From: Gerris lacustris | Lineage: Eukaryota > Arthropoda > Insecta > Hemiptera > Gerridae | Assembly: GCA_951217055.1 (NCBI GenBank) | Contig: OX578283.1 | Coordinates: forward strand, 3,102,203 to 3,166,202 | DNA length: 64,000 bases | Direction: 5' to 3' | Part shown: positions 13,036-23,696 of the stretch, in pieces | Layout of the letters: every line of letters begins with the position of its first letter | How positions within the stretch are numbered: position 1 is the first letter of the stretch | The notes under the pieces: generated by a model | Database searches by the model: none | The model's input: only the letters and a program-made list of their open reading frames with translations | Told to the model about the DNA's origin: nothing | Program-made: the position numbers and the translations under genes

Positions 13036-13832
13036 TTTTGGATAACGCAGAATGGAGAGAGAGAAATGAAGGTGGAGTGGGAGAAAGTCTGTCAACTCCG
13101 ATATTCGTCAATTTTATGAGGCTCTTCCACGTCACCACCTCTTTTGGAAATCATGAAAAAGGGATGAAAGAGAGTAAAAATAGGGCAGTAAAGATAAAAA
13201 CCCTCCCTCCAACCATTCTACTTCTTTTTATAGTAAATACTAAGCCGTTCCAAGTGAAGGGTCCTGTGTGGAGGGGTCGCTTTTAGCAAAACAAGCCCAA
13301 GAAGTCCTGTAGAAAGGAGGTCCTTTCCCTCTACGGTCCTGCCAGGAGTATTTCGAGAAACGTAAACAGGTCCTAAGGACTAAACAGGGGGAAGGGAGCC
13401 AATCATAAAAACCTTTTTTTTTTCTTTCTCTCCCTTTCTCTTTCTTTTACTGAAATCTCTTTCCTGAGGAACCTTAAGAAGGAGCAAGGATACGGCTTTA
13501 TGATCTGCAAAGATTTCACTTTATTGCTTTTTTTTCTTTTCCTTCCAACTTTAAGGATACAAAGCTTAGTATTTACTACAAACACACCAGGACCTCTAGG
13601 TCCTTCCAACCATTCAAAACCCACCTCACGATCCAAATTAAAAAAAGAAAGGAGCCCTAAAAAAGTTCTCTAAAAAAAAGAAGAAAGTATAAAAATAAAG
13701 TGATAAACGATTTTAAGTTAAGAAAAAAAAAAACATTTTATTTGATTCAGTTTTAGAGAATGAGAAATGGGAAAAGAGAAAATCGTAAAAATCAGTTTTA
13801 TGTTTAAAAACAAATCAAGATGATATACATAT

Positions 13833-13841
<9 letters not shown>
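13036..13841. other. Intergenic DNA, homopurine/homopyrimidine patches
   Basis: No gene is supported. CT-rich (13410-13450) and A-rich (13640-13735) patches dominate. Confidence 0.45.

Positions 13842-13910
<69 letters not shown>
13842..13910. repeat. (AT)n microsatellite, left flank of LTR element
   Basis: An uninterrupted AT dinucleotide run directly abuts the left LTR. A similar run (20320-20363) abuts the right LTR, so the retrotransposon appears to have inserted into a pre-existing (AT)n tract. This hides its target-site duplication. Confidence 0.9.
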
Positions 13911-13914
<4 letters not shown>

Positions 13915-14230
13915 AGATGGTCTATTTTATTATTAAATATATGTGTTTATTATTTGAATACGGGTCGTACTTATTTAAATAAGTACGACGATTAATGGCG
14001 TCTGTCCTCTCCCAATGAAAACGCTGGTTGAAAGTCGTAGTCAAGACACTGGATTACCGGACATGCGCGCAGCGGCGGGAGGATCGCGCTGAGGTCCTCG
14101 AGAGACAGTTTTGGTTTTGGACAGCGTGGGAGTTGCGACAGCGGCCATCTTTCGAAGGAGTTCCGCTTTTCCTGCTTTCCTGCTCCGCGGAAGACTCAAG
14201 ACGACATCAGGTTTCCCTTAATATCTAATA
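13911..14230 (+). repeat. 5' LTR, 320 bp
   Basis: It starts TGTTAGATGG and ends ATATCTAATA (TG..TA, not the usual TG..CA). It is followed by TCAGAAGTGG, a candidate primer-binding region; the TGG at about 14238 could pair with a tRNA CCA end, but I cannot name the tRNA. A perfect 26-bp palindrome (GTCGTACTTATTT plus its complement) lies at 13964-13989. The second half is GC-rich relative to the window. The 66-codon frame inside (14028-14228) is repeated in the other LTR and is not a gene. Confidence 0.9.
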
Positions 14231-15049
14231 TCAGAAGTGGTTAGAGAATCCCCCTTTCCTGACTCGTTTGTGTTTGTTCAAAAAGAACCAGTTTAAAACT
14301 AATTGTATTAAAAGTGCGAGAGTGTCATTTTAACAGTGTTTTTTTTTAGAAGAAAATCACAACAATTGTTTCATCTAAAATAATTATCTTTACTTGTGTT
14401 GTATAGTGTCATACATAAATATTTTCTGAGGATTTTCTCTCCAAAGAACTGTTCTAGATAAGTGGTTTAATTTTCTTTGTCTATAATTCTTTTTTATTAA
14501 GTATTTCGTAATTTCTGGTTTTCTTATTTTTACGTGATTTTTTTGTTGTTTTTGTTACAAGCAGCAAGCTACCCCACACTCACGCATTTAATTTAGTGGA
14601 AGTACTAACACTTGCACAGAGCCCCCTGTCACTCTGCTCTAAATTCATCTATTTTACTACCTCCTCATGAAACTATAAAATGTGTTCCTTCTGTGCTTGA
14701 ACGACGTAATAGTTCTTTTCGAGAGTCGGTTCTTTTTTTTGACGTTATAGGCTCTTCGGAACGGTTCTACGGAACGATTCAAAAGAACGATTCAAAAGAA
14801 CGATTCTACGGAACGATTCAAAAGAACGATTCTACGGAACGATTCAAAGGAACGGTTCTAAGGAACGGTTTTAAAGAACAGTTCTCTTTTCCTTTCCTTT
14901 ATCTTTCTCTTTCTTAGTTTTTTTTATTATTAGACAACGACTTTTATTTTCACATTTTTTTTTGAGAGGAATGTGATTTTTTTTTAGTGCGGGTTCGCTT
15001 ACATTTGGACATTACCGGCGATATTAAAAAAAAAAAAAAAAGCAATAAC
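14231..15049 (+). other. Gypsy 5' leader with ~13-bp tandem repeats
   Basis: Untranslated leader between LTR and gag. About 14755-14886 contains ten or so imperfect repeats of the type GGAACGATTCTAC / GAACGATTCAAAA, several forming small palindromes (GAACGGTTC). Their role is unknown; position is compatible with an RNA packaging or translation-control structure. Confidence 0.6.
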
Positions 15050-16066
15050 ATGAGTAATTTCATAGTTTCTGATGAGGACCAACCCGGAGGAAGCGACCCT
15101 GTTACTGGTCCCAGCGTCCCCAATGATCAATCTTGTCTTGCGTCGGCTATCACGGAGTTTACCCGGCAGATGGTATTATTGCAGCGTACGAACAATAACG
15201 ATGCTTACAACATCCCTGTGTTCCGTCCGGAATTACATGATTCCAATAAGTGGATATGCCACGTTGAAACAATAAAAAATCAGTTCTCCTGGAATGATAT
15301 AGAGTCAGTAACAAGAATAACCGGGTTTTTAAGAGACAATGCTAGACACTGGTTCGAGAAGTGGGACCCCGACCTTAGGGACTGGATCACCTTTAAAAAC
15401 GACTTTCTGGAAGCTATTCCCCTTCGAAGAAACTTAGGACACCTGTTCAAAGATGCCGCTGACTTCAACAGTTCGCAAGTCAACTCTTACGAACGATACG
15501 TGCACGAAAAATTAGCAAGGCTCAAGTGCTTACTGGTAACGTGGAAAGAAGCAGACCTTGTCGAGCTGATCGTTCATGATATTTGTGAACTGGATGTTAA
15601 GTCAGCGGCGATAAATCGAAATTGTGCCAATGTTAGGGAGCTAATATCGTACCTTACCTCGTTTAAGAAAACGCTCCGTCCGGAGCCTCAGAGAAATCAG
15701 AGATTTGATGAACCCCGCTTTTTGTGGCGTGGTATAAAGAGACCTCACCCTCGAGAAGATTATCACCATTCACCCAGTAAATTTGTTGGTGATAAGAAAA
15801 GGTCATTGGTTAATGTGGAGAGGCGTCCTTTGGCTGAGAAACGGTGCTACTCGTGCGGTGCTTTGGGCCACATGCGATCTAACTGTAAGAGATACGTGGC
15901 AAGTCATATAAAATCGAACCCTGGACCTTCTAGGGAGGAAACCTGTTCGTTTTGCGGCAAACGAGGTCATAGTGTGTCAAACTGCTTTACCAAGACAGCC
16001 ATAGAAAAACGAAAGAACATCAATGTCTGCAGCTCGGGACTAGAGCTTAAGGGTTCAGTCGTGTGA
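15050..16066 (+). CDS. gag: Gypsy gag polyprotein with two CCHC zinc knuckles
   Basis: Structural protein of the retrotransposon particle. I place the start at ATG 15050 (MSNFIVSDEDQPGG), after an A-run. The frame is open from 14987, but those extra residues are lysine-rich leader. Length is about 338 residues. The middle shows a retrotransposon gag/capsid-like block (WICHVETIKNQFSW, then ARHWFEKWDPDLRDW). The C-terminal part is basic and carries two CX2CX4HX4C knuckles, CYSCGALGHMRSNC and CSFCGKRGHSVSNC, typical of nucleocapsid RNA binding. It ends at a single TGA (16064-16066), and pol continues in the same frame immediately after. This is the only undamaged coding region of the element. 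Confidence 0.85.
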   Translation: MSNFIVSDEDQPGGSDPVTGPSVPNDQSCLASAITEFTRQMVLLQRTNNNDAYNIPVFRPELHDSNKWICHVETIKNQFSWNDIESVTRITGFLRDNARHWFEKWDPDLRDWITFKNDFLEAIPLRRNLGHLFKDAADFNSSQVNSYERYVHEKLARLKCLLVTWKEADLVELIVHDICELDVKSAAINRNCANVRELISYLTSFKKTLRPEPQRNQRFDEPRFLWRGIKRPHPREDYHHSPSKFVGDKKRSLVNVERRPLAEKRCYSCGALGHMRSNCKRYVASHIKSNPGPSREETCSFCGKRGHSVSNCFTKTAIEKRKNINVCSSGLELKGSVV

Positions 16067-18370
16067 ATCTGTGGCAAAGAGTTTCAAGCGCTAATTGATA
16101 CTGGAGCTGATTGTTCTCTTATGTCCAATAAATATGAAAAACTGTTCGAAGACAAAATTCAATTGTGCGAAGTACCGTTGAAGGGGATCAGTCCCGGACC
16201 GATAATTTCGCATAAATGTTTTACTACCGATATAGAGGTGACTGGGACCCAGGTCCGCAACGTAACATTTTTTCTTGTACCCGACTGCATATTGGATTAT
16301 GACATGTATCTAGGCCAAGACGTATTGAACGAAACCTCGTTAGTTGCAATAACAGATTTTTCCGGCTCTAGAGTGTTACGAAAACCACAGACCGTGAACC
16401 GTATATCTTCAGACCTTCCTTGCCAAAGCGGCACAGATGTTGACACCGATTTGATCAGAGAAGACAAGGATACACTGCTTAACTTATTAGCACAATATGA
16501 GAATATGTTCGGTAATGTGGGTCTAGTGGAGGGAACCAAAATGTCTATTAATCTGGAAAAGAAAAGAGTCATTAATAGAGCTCCTTATAGGTTGTCGGCA
16601 GCTGAGCGGGATGTTGTACGCGGTATTGTGGCTGACCTAATGAGTAATGGCATCATAAGAGAAAGTGAGAGTCCATATGCAAGTCCTATCCTACTGGTGA
16701 AAAAGAAAGAAGGAACCTGGAGAATGTGCGTTGATTACAGGGAACTAAATAGCATAACCGTGAAAGATAGGTATCCCCTACCCCTTATCGAAGACAAGTT
16801 GGACAGACTAGGCAAAGCTACGTTTTTTACATCACTGGATATGGTATCAGGATTCAATCAAATTGCATTGGACGATGCGGCAATACCTAAAACCGCTTTT
16901 GTGACTCCCGACGGGCATTATGAATACCTGAGAGTACCGTTTGGGTTGGCCAACGCTCCTGCTGTGTTTCCAAGATCCGTTCACAAAGCTCTAGGCAAGC
17001 GAAAGGATAAACTTGTGTTAGTGTATATGGACGATCTTCTAATACCTTCTAGCTAAATCGAAGAAGGGTTATCCCACCTAAAAATTGTTTTAGACGCCCT
17101 CAAGGGTGCCGGATTTTCTTTGAATCAGCTCAAGTGCCGATTCCTCAAGAAAAGCATCGAACATCTTGGGCGGATCATATCTGTGAATGGTATTCAGCCA
17201 AGTCCAAGGAAGATTGATGCTCTAGTGAAACTACCGACTCCCTCTTCGGTAAGAGAAGTGAGAAAGTTTATGGGCTTGGCCAGATATTTTCGCAAATGTA
17301 TACCTTCTTTTGATAGTTAGACTATTTGTATCACTGAGCTTACTAAAAAGAAAACACACACAGTTTATCTGGGGTGAAGTTTAGGAACTCCTCGTCATAT
17401 CATGCCTTACATCGGAACCATTGTTAATAGTTTTCAATCCCGAACTCCCAACTGAACTACACACTGATTCGAGTAGTAGAGGCTACGGAACAGTTCTAAT
17501 TCAAAAAGGTAACGGCACAAAGAGGGTTATATGGTATTTTAGTAAGCGTACCACCCAATGCGAGGAGAAATATCCATCTTACGAGCAAGACACACTCGCA
17601 ATAGTTAGAGCCTTACAAACTGTACGTGTTTACTTACTTGATATTAAGTTTAAATTGATAACAAATTGCAACGCCATCAAGGAAACTAAATTGAAAAGAG
17701 ATATATCTCCAAGAGTTGGGAGATGGTGGACCTTCAAGACTTCGATTAAGACTTCGAAATCATTTATCGTAAAGGACTTCCCTACGTCACGCTGACTTCC
17801 TCAGCAGAAATCCAATTGGTGTACGACGGGTTAGACATGCGTTTAGACATTACTTGGCTACAAGTAAAACAATGAAGTTGCGACGAAAAAAAAAAAATAT
17901 ATATGCGCCATTGTTTAGTATGCGAAGTCAAGAAAACAAGTACTGGACCTCTACATGGGTTCATTGAATCTGCAGAGAAGCCTAGAGAACCTTTATATAT
18001 TTTATATCTCGATTGTTTGGGCCCTTTAACTACCACCGATTCTAAGTTTAAATATTTGCTTGTAGTGGTTGATCGCTTCACAAAATATTGCTTGTGGACA
18101 CCCCTGAGAACAGTTCGGGCCGACGAAACTAAAGACAGCATTAATACAGTTCTTTCGCTGTTCGGTGAACCAGGATTAATTAAAATGGATTCAGGAACCA
18201 ACTTTAAAAACACCACTCTACCAAAGTGTCTGGGGCAGCTAAATACATGTACCATTTTGTTACACCTGATCTAAACCAAAGTAACGGTCAAGTTGAAAGG
18301 TACATGAGAACCATTATGAACCTCCTGCGAATCGAATCATCTGTAAAGTCAGAATGGTCGAGCGGTATCT
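16067..18370 (+). pseudogene. pol: Gypsy pol: PR-RT-RNase H-integrase, broken
   Basis: Pol starts in the gag frame right after the TGA. The protease active site D-T-G-A is encoded at 16097-16108. The reverse transcriptase follows, with conserved VDYRELN, SLDMVSGFNQI and the catalytic YMDD (17024-17035). A stop (TAA, 17054-17056) interrupts it two residues after PS. The same frame resumes through the thumb/connection (KFMGLARYFRKCIPSF) to another stop at 17318-17320. RNase H is in a shifted frame (17421-17795; HTDSSSRGYG, YEQDTLAIV). Integrase lies at about 17780-18370: CX2C at 17906, catalytic Asp in LDCLGP and DSGTNF, and the catalytic Glu (near 18295) only after a further frameshift. It cannot make a full polyprotein. 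An open minus frame over 17782-18255 is an antisense shadow. Confidence 0.88.
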
Positions 18371-18559
18371 AGAAAACCCAGCTAGTTCTAACCCGACGAA
18401 AAAAAAAAAGTACTATAACAAGACATGACGAAGAAAACTACAATAAGAATGTTTAAAGGATATGGATAGTTGTCTGCTTTCAGATTGGTTGAAGTTAATA
18501 TGTTGACGAACTTGTAAACAACTAATAAGGAAAGTAATTAATGCTGAAGTTATAAAAAA

Positions 18560-19745
18560 AAAATAAAAAAATAAAAAAAAAAAAGTTTAAATGTATGGAG
18601 CAGACCTTTTGTGTCGACTGCATTTATAAAAAAAAAAAAAAAAAGTTTAAATGTATGGAGCAGACCTTTTGTGTCGACTGCATTTATAAAAAAAAAAAAA
18701 GTCTAAATGTATGGAGCAGACCTTTTGTGTCGACTGCATTTATAAAAAAGTTTAAATGTCTGGAGCAGACCTTTTGTGTCGACTGCATTTATAAAAAAAA
18801 AAAAAAAAAGTTTAAATGTATGGAGCAGACCTTTTGTGTCGACTGCATTTATAAAAAAAAAAAAGTCTAAATGTATGGAGCAGACCTTTTGTGTCGACTG
18901 CATTTATAAAAAAGTTTAAATGTATGGAGCAGACCTTTTGTGTCGACTGCATTTATAAAAAAAAAAAAAAAGTTTAAATGTATGGAACAGACCTTTTGTG
19001 TCGACTGCATTTATAAAAAAAAAGTTTAAATGTATGGAACAGACCTTTTGTGTCGACTGCATTTATAAAAAAAAGTTTAAATGTATGGAACAGACCTTTT
19101 GTGTCGACTGCATTTATAAAAAAAAAAAAAGTCTAAATGTATGGAACAGACCTTTTGTGTCGACTGCATTTATAAAAAAGTTTAAATGTATGGAGCAGAC
19201 CTTTTGTGTCGACTGCATTTATAAAAAAAAAAAAAAGTTTAAATGTATGGAACAGACCTTTTGTGTCGACTGCATTTATAAAAAAAAAGTTTAAATGTAT
19301 GGAACAGACCTTTTGTGTCGACTGCATTTATAAAACAAAAGTTTAAATGTATGGAACAGACCTTTTGTGTCGACTGCATTTATAAAAAAGTTTAAATTTA
19401 TGGAACAGACCTTTTGTGTCGACTGCATTTATAAAAAAAAATGAAATCTAAATGTATGGAACAGACCTTTTGTGTCGACTGCATTTATAAAAAAAAAGTT
19501 TAAATGTATGGAACAGACCTTTTGTGTCGACTGCATTTATAAAACAAAAGTTTAAATGTATGGAACAGACCTTTTGTGTCGACTGCATTTATAAAAAAGT
19601 TTAAATTTATGGAACAGACCTTTTGTGTCGACTGCATTTATAAAAAAAAATGAAATCTAAATGTATGGAACAGACCTTTTGTGTCGACTGCATTTATAAA
19701 AAAAAAAAAAGAATTGTAATGTATGGAACTGCCTGTTGTGTAGAC
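18560..19745. repeat. ~52-bp A-tailed tandem array inside the Gypsy element
   Basis: About 21 good copies plus one degenerate copy of a unit with TTTAAATGTATGGAACAGAC, CTTTTGTGTCGACTGCATTT and then ATAAAA plus a variable A-run. A-run length varies in a pattern: long, medium (followed by GTCTAAATG) and short, repeating as a trimer of about 160 bp. Near the right end a ~210-bp higher-order unit (with ATAAAACAAAAG and AAATGAAATC variants) occurs twice. Repeat peptides in the frames (MEQTFCVDCIYKKK) are by-products. Confidence 0.93.
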
Positions 19746-19753
19746 TGCATTTA

Positions 19754-19802
<49 letters not shown>

Positions 19803-19999
19803 CATTTTTGCTTATGCGTACCTTAATCACAAACTTCAGTTGTACGATGTTACAGGTTGGACGTAACATTACTTTTGTCTGAGCCACTAGCTTCGAGAGC
19901 GAAGCTTACATCAGGATGGCCGTGTTGGATTGTTTGTTATTATTACTTATTATATGTGAGACACCAGCTTCGAGAGCGAAGCTTACGTCAGGAAGGCCG
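19746..19999 (+). other. A-run and duplicated polypurine/LTR edge of Gypsy element
   Basis: An A-run of over 40 bases (about 19756-19799) precedes unique sequence. Then AGCTTCGAGAGCGAAGCTTA plus TCAGGA.GGCCG occurs twice, about 82 bases apart (about 19889 and 19970). The second copy runs straight into the 3' LTR. The first runs into TGTTGGATTGTTTGTTATTA, a degenerate match to the first ~40 bases of the LTR. AGCTTCGAGAGCGAAGCT can fold as a 7-bp hairpin. The polypurine AGGAAGG just before the LTR is the likely plus-strand primer site. Confidence 0.65.
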
Positions 20000-20315
20000 T
20001 GTTAGATGGTCTATTTTATTATTAAATATATGTGTTTATTATTTGAATACGGGTCGTACTTATTTAAATAAGTACGACGATTAATGGCGTCTGTCCTCTC
20101 CCAATGAAAACGCTGGTTGAAAGTCGTAGTCAAGACACTGGATTACCGGACATGCGCGCAGCGGCGGGAGGATCGCGCTGAGGTCCTCGAGAGACAGTTT
20201 TGGTTTTGGACAGCGTGGGAGTTGCGACAGCGGCCATCTTTCGAAGGAGTTCCGCTTTTCCTGCTTTCCTGCTCCGCGGAAGACTCAAGACGACATCAGG
20301 TTTCCCTTAATATCT

Positions 20316-20319
<4 letters not shown>
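20000..20319 (+). repeat. 3' LTR, 320 bp
   Basis: Base-by-base reading finds no difference from the LTR at 13911-14230, including the 26-bp palindrome (here 20053-20078). It ends at an (AT)n tract (20320-20363), matching the left flank. Confidence 0.9.
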
Positions 20320-20363
<44 letters not shown>

Positions 20364-20371
<8 letters not shown>

Positions 20372-20929
20372 TTCTTATTTTGTAAATTAAATACTATTTT
20401 TTGACATTACATAGAAGTAGAATTAAATAATATTATACCAGCTGGCAACTCAGTTTTATGGATAATACATAATACAGCTAAGATTAATATAATTTTTAAT
20501 GTTAAATAACATTTTTAAAAAATGGTTAAATAAATATATAAACAAATATTCTACCAATTAGAGCGGCACTTAGTTTCCTTAGTTTGCTATTATCGGACGA
20601 ATGGTCACATGGGAATTGAAAGTGTGTTTCTTTGGACCTGTTTCAATTCCATGTGGAGTAACGCTTATTTTTATTCCATATTAAAAGTGCACAGATAATT
20701 ACAATAATCATTGGACTATCTGCGGTGTACTTTCGACAAAACATCCAACTTTCTTTAAAAATTGGATAAGTACTTTTAAAGATGTAGGCTTAATACAAAA
20801 TGAACGGTCCCACCAGCATCACCATATATATGGGTAGCTGCTGATGTGAAGTACCTACCAACTACTTAGTAGTGGCTAGTGACTGCCATTTATATGGTTT
20901 ATACAGGTTATGGAGTCAAATATTGAACC
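20364..20929. other. AT-rich intergenic DNA
   Basis: No gene. CCAATTAGAGCGGCACTTAG at about 20555 resembles the 5' end of the CTCGGAAGC-hairpin family, without its other end. Confidence 0.45.
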
Positions 20930-21640
20930 AAAATCATCAAAATCGGTCGACTACTTTAGTCTCCACGCGTCTGCACAGACTACCAAAAGATAAACAGACG
21001 AAAGTATTGTGATGGCGAGAAAATTCAATTTTGGTATTTTGATGGATTTACACGTTTTGAGGCCCCCTTAGTCCAATAAAGTGGGTTTTTAAAAAATGTC
21101 TGTCTGTGCAGACATTTTTTGAAAAATTAATTTTTTAGCTCCAAATTTGGGGCCTCTACCCCCCCAAAAACTGACAAAACATGAAAAAAATTATTTCTTG
21201 AAAACGGTTCCGGTGATTTCGATAAAAAAAAACTCTAAAATGTAGACCATTTAAATATAGATGTAACGATATAAGCACGGGAAGAATCTAGTTCCAGAGA
21301 AAATAACCTTTAAACGTGGACGGAGCCAGACTGGATTCAATGCCCCGCCGAGGAGAAGTTATTTTTATGATACATTTTGCTAAAATGTTGAATAATAATC
21401 AAATCTACATACGAAAACTAGTAAATGGAAAACACAGGGCTAAGTAATTATGAACTCGTATATGAGAAAGTTTGTCTGAATTGTCTCGGACCTAGTTTTT
21501 TAACTAAGGGGACCTTAAAACATGTAAATTCCAAATATCAAAATATGATTTTTGCGCGCAATACTTCTAACGAGTATTACATCGCAATACTTTCTCTCTA
21601 TGTAAATATCTACTACGTATATATGAGACAGTAAAAAGAA
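20930..21640. mobile_element. Rearranged copies of the TTTCTCATATA TIR family
   Basis: Pieces of the family appear in both orientations: AAAATCGGTCGACTACTTTA then GTCTGCACAGAC forward at about 20938-20983, and a reverse segment (AAAGTATTGTGATGGCGAGA, then CACGTTTTGAGG) at 21000-21210. A further edge (ATATGAGAAAGTTTG) lies at about 21460, with AATACTTTCTCTCTATG at about 21587 and ATATGAGACAGTAAAAAG at 21621. It looks like nested or inverted insertions. No coding capacity. Confidence 0.5.
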
Positions 21641-22540
21641 TATTAATATATTTTTGGTTTCAAATATTACAAAAAAAAACCAATACTTTTTCCTTACAAA
21701 AATATACATATATGAAAAAAAAAATCTCAATATATATGTTTATTACAAAGTTTTTGTGGTTTTTTTGAAGTACGTAGACTTGCAAACTGACTTTACGAAT
21801 CAAGTTGAAGTTGGGAGGGGGGGATCACACTGGCAGGATATTGGCTTGCCAGTATTATACTTGTACTTGCTTTGCCAGTAGAAAACAGATGTTCCGTCAC
21901 CTTGTCGAGAGGGAAACCGTCTTTTTTCAAATAAAAAAAAGGAAAAACTTGGCAATAAAGTTTAGCTCGACACAGAGGTGGTAGAATTTTCCCTTGGTTT
22001 TCTCTCGACCCTTGCTGGTTTTATTAGTCCTGTATTTTTAAGCCCCAAAGGGCATTTTGTCAGTGCTTTTAATAAAAAAACAGAGAAGGGGACTTTAGCT
22101 CCTTTTTTAGACTTAAAATAACTTTAAATAAAAAAAAAAAAAGAGAAAGAGTAGGGTGAATATGAGTGACAAAGTCCTCTATATACTATATTAAACTTTA
22201 ACGCATATAGTACACGTGTGTACTATTGTACATTTAATGAAATGGAGATGACAAAAGAGAAACGCTCAGCTGTTAATATAGGACATCGAAAACCCCTTTT
22301 AACTCGAGATAAAAGCAAAAAATAGTGATAAAGGTTTACCAAGTAAAACATTATTGAAGAACAGGTAAATGAGGCGTAACACAATTATTTTTTTCAATTA
22401 AACCGCATTTTTAATTATTCTCCGAAAATAAATCGACAGTATTATTGATGGAATTTTGACTATTCATAAGGCAAGTTAAATCAAAAATAAATTCAAAGCA
22501 AAGCAGTGTGGACTGTATTTTGCATATTTTTAATTAATTG
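21641..22540. other. AT-rich intergenic DNA
   Basis: Nothing recognisable beyond short A and T runs; no gene supported. Confidence 0.45.
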
Positions 22541-22795
22541 TGTAATATTTAGTGTAAAACAATAGTTATTTATGTAACTAGGCAGCAAAATGGAATTTTA
22601 CTGACGAGTGACTAGATTAACCTCCGAGCCGAAGGCGAGGACAGGCTTTGGTAATTAACTGCCGAGGCGAAGCCGAGGCAGGTAATTTACCTGTTTGACC
22701 AATGAATTTGAGGCAATGAATAAACGAGGCAGAAATGTTTCCTTTACTGCCTTGTTGCATACAATATTTTATCTACGGGCGGCAGAAAAATGAAA
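22541..22795. mobile_element. Dispersed repeat with AGGCGAAGCCGAGG motifs
   Basis: It begins near AATAGTTATTTATGTAACTA and contains CCGAGCCGAAGGCGAGG and CCGAGGCGAAGCCGAGGCAG. It ends near TTTTATCTACGGGCGGCAG. The same start and GC-rich AGGCGNAGCCGANGG core recur at 39045-39240 and 47985-48200, and an end fragment at 23398-23480. It is non-coding and of unknown class. Confidence 0.6.
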
Positions 22796-23688
22796 CTGCT
22801 AAAATACTATCATTATTGATATAACATAGTTAATTACTATGTGTCATATTAATAAGATAACAACATAACTATTAACTAAAATTAATGTTGATAAAGAAAT
22901 CAAATATGAAGCTTGGGAATAATAACAATTGTGAATAGCAAACTGAATCTATAACAAAATACAAAACACACGTTTATAACATACATAACTTCTGAATGAA
23001 TATTGCACGCAATATAAAATATTTATTTATAATTTTACTAACAAATTACTAAATGTATTAAAGATATATATACTACTGCTTAAAAGAAAAAAAGTAACTA
23101 GGATAAATAAAGAAAAGTAGCTAGTCTAATCTAGAATGACTTCAATAATAATAATAATAATAATAATAATATAGATGTTGGATGTTTACATGAAGCGTCA
23201 GTGTGGCCAGTGACTCCGCTATTTTTTAAATTAAAGATCTACTATTCATTGAACTTATTTAACAGAATTAACAAATATAAACAAATTATTTAAATATTAA
23301 AAAGTTTATTTATTAAATATTACTTATTAAACTATAATATATAATGTTATAAGATAGAGATAATAGTATAAACTGTTATTGCCAACATTATAACAATAAA
23401 GATTTTACCGCCTAGGCAGTAAAATCACATTTCTCTGTCTCAATAATGCCTCATTTTGCTGCCGCAAGTAGATAAAATTGTTTTAATTATAATTTATTGT
23501 GTGAACAATATTTGTTTGTTATTGAACCACACCTCATTCATGATGATTCGCTATCACAAATTGGAGAAAAACACAGTCGAGGATCTAAACTGAAATAAAA
23601 TTGTCACTTATATGGTCTAATATGATAATATTGACAGTATTGGGGTTGGTAAACTTGAAATCGTAGAATGTTTGATAAGTAAGTAAGC
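22796..23688. other. AT-rich intergenic DNA with (TAA)n
   Basis: It holds a short AAT trinucleotide microsatellite (23142-23170) and, at about 23398-23480, an end fragment of the AGGCGAAGCC family. No gene. Confidence 0.5.
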
Positions 23689-23696
23689 ATTCTCAC

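Larger units (their letters stand above)
13911..20319 (+). mobile_element. Full-length Gypsy-type LTR retrotransposon, defective
   Basis: Two 320-bp LTRs (13911-14230 and 20000-20319) flank gag (CCHC knuckles), protease, reverse transcriptase, RNase H and integrase in that order. Reverse transcriptase before integrase places it in Ty3/Gypsy (Metaviridae-like), not copia. No env-like frame is present. Pol carries in-frame stops and at least two frameshifts. Sequence between integrase and the 3' LTR is a ~52-bp tandem array plus a long A-run. The LTRs appear identical by eye, implying recent insertion, so a copy that was already defective was probably mobilised in trans. Confidence 0.9.

Noticed and set aside
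12727..13119. 130-codon frame MAYTNIPRKSTECLSN...
   Set aside because: Product of the 46-bp repeat; frame openness is explained by the repeat and is mirrored on the other strand.
14028..14228. 66-codon frame, identical at 20117-20317
   Set aside because: Lies wholly in both LTRs; no known protein, and duplication is explained by LTR identity.
17782..18255. 157-codon minus-strand frame
   Set aside because: Antisense to the Gypsy integrase; no family features.
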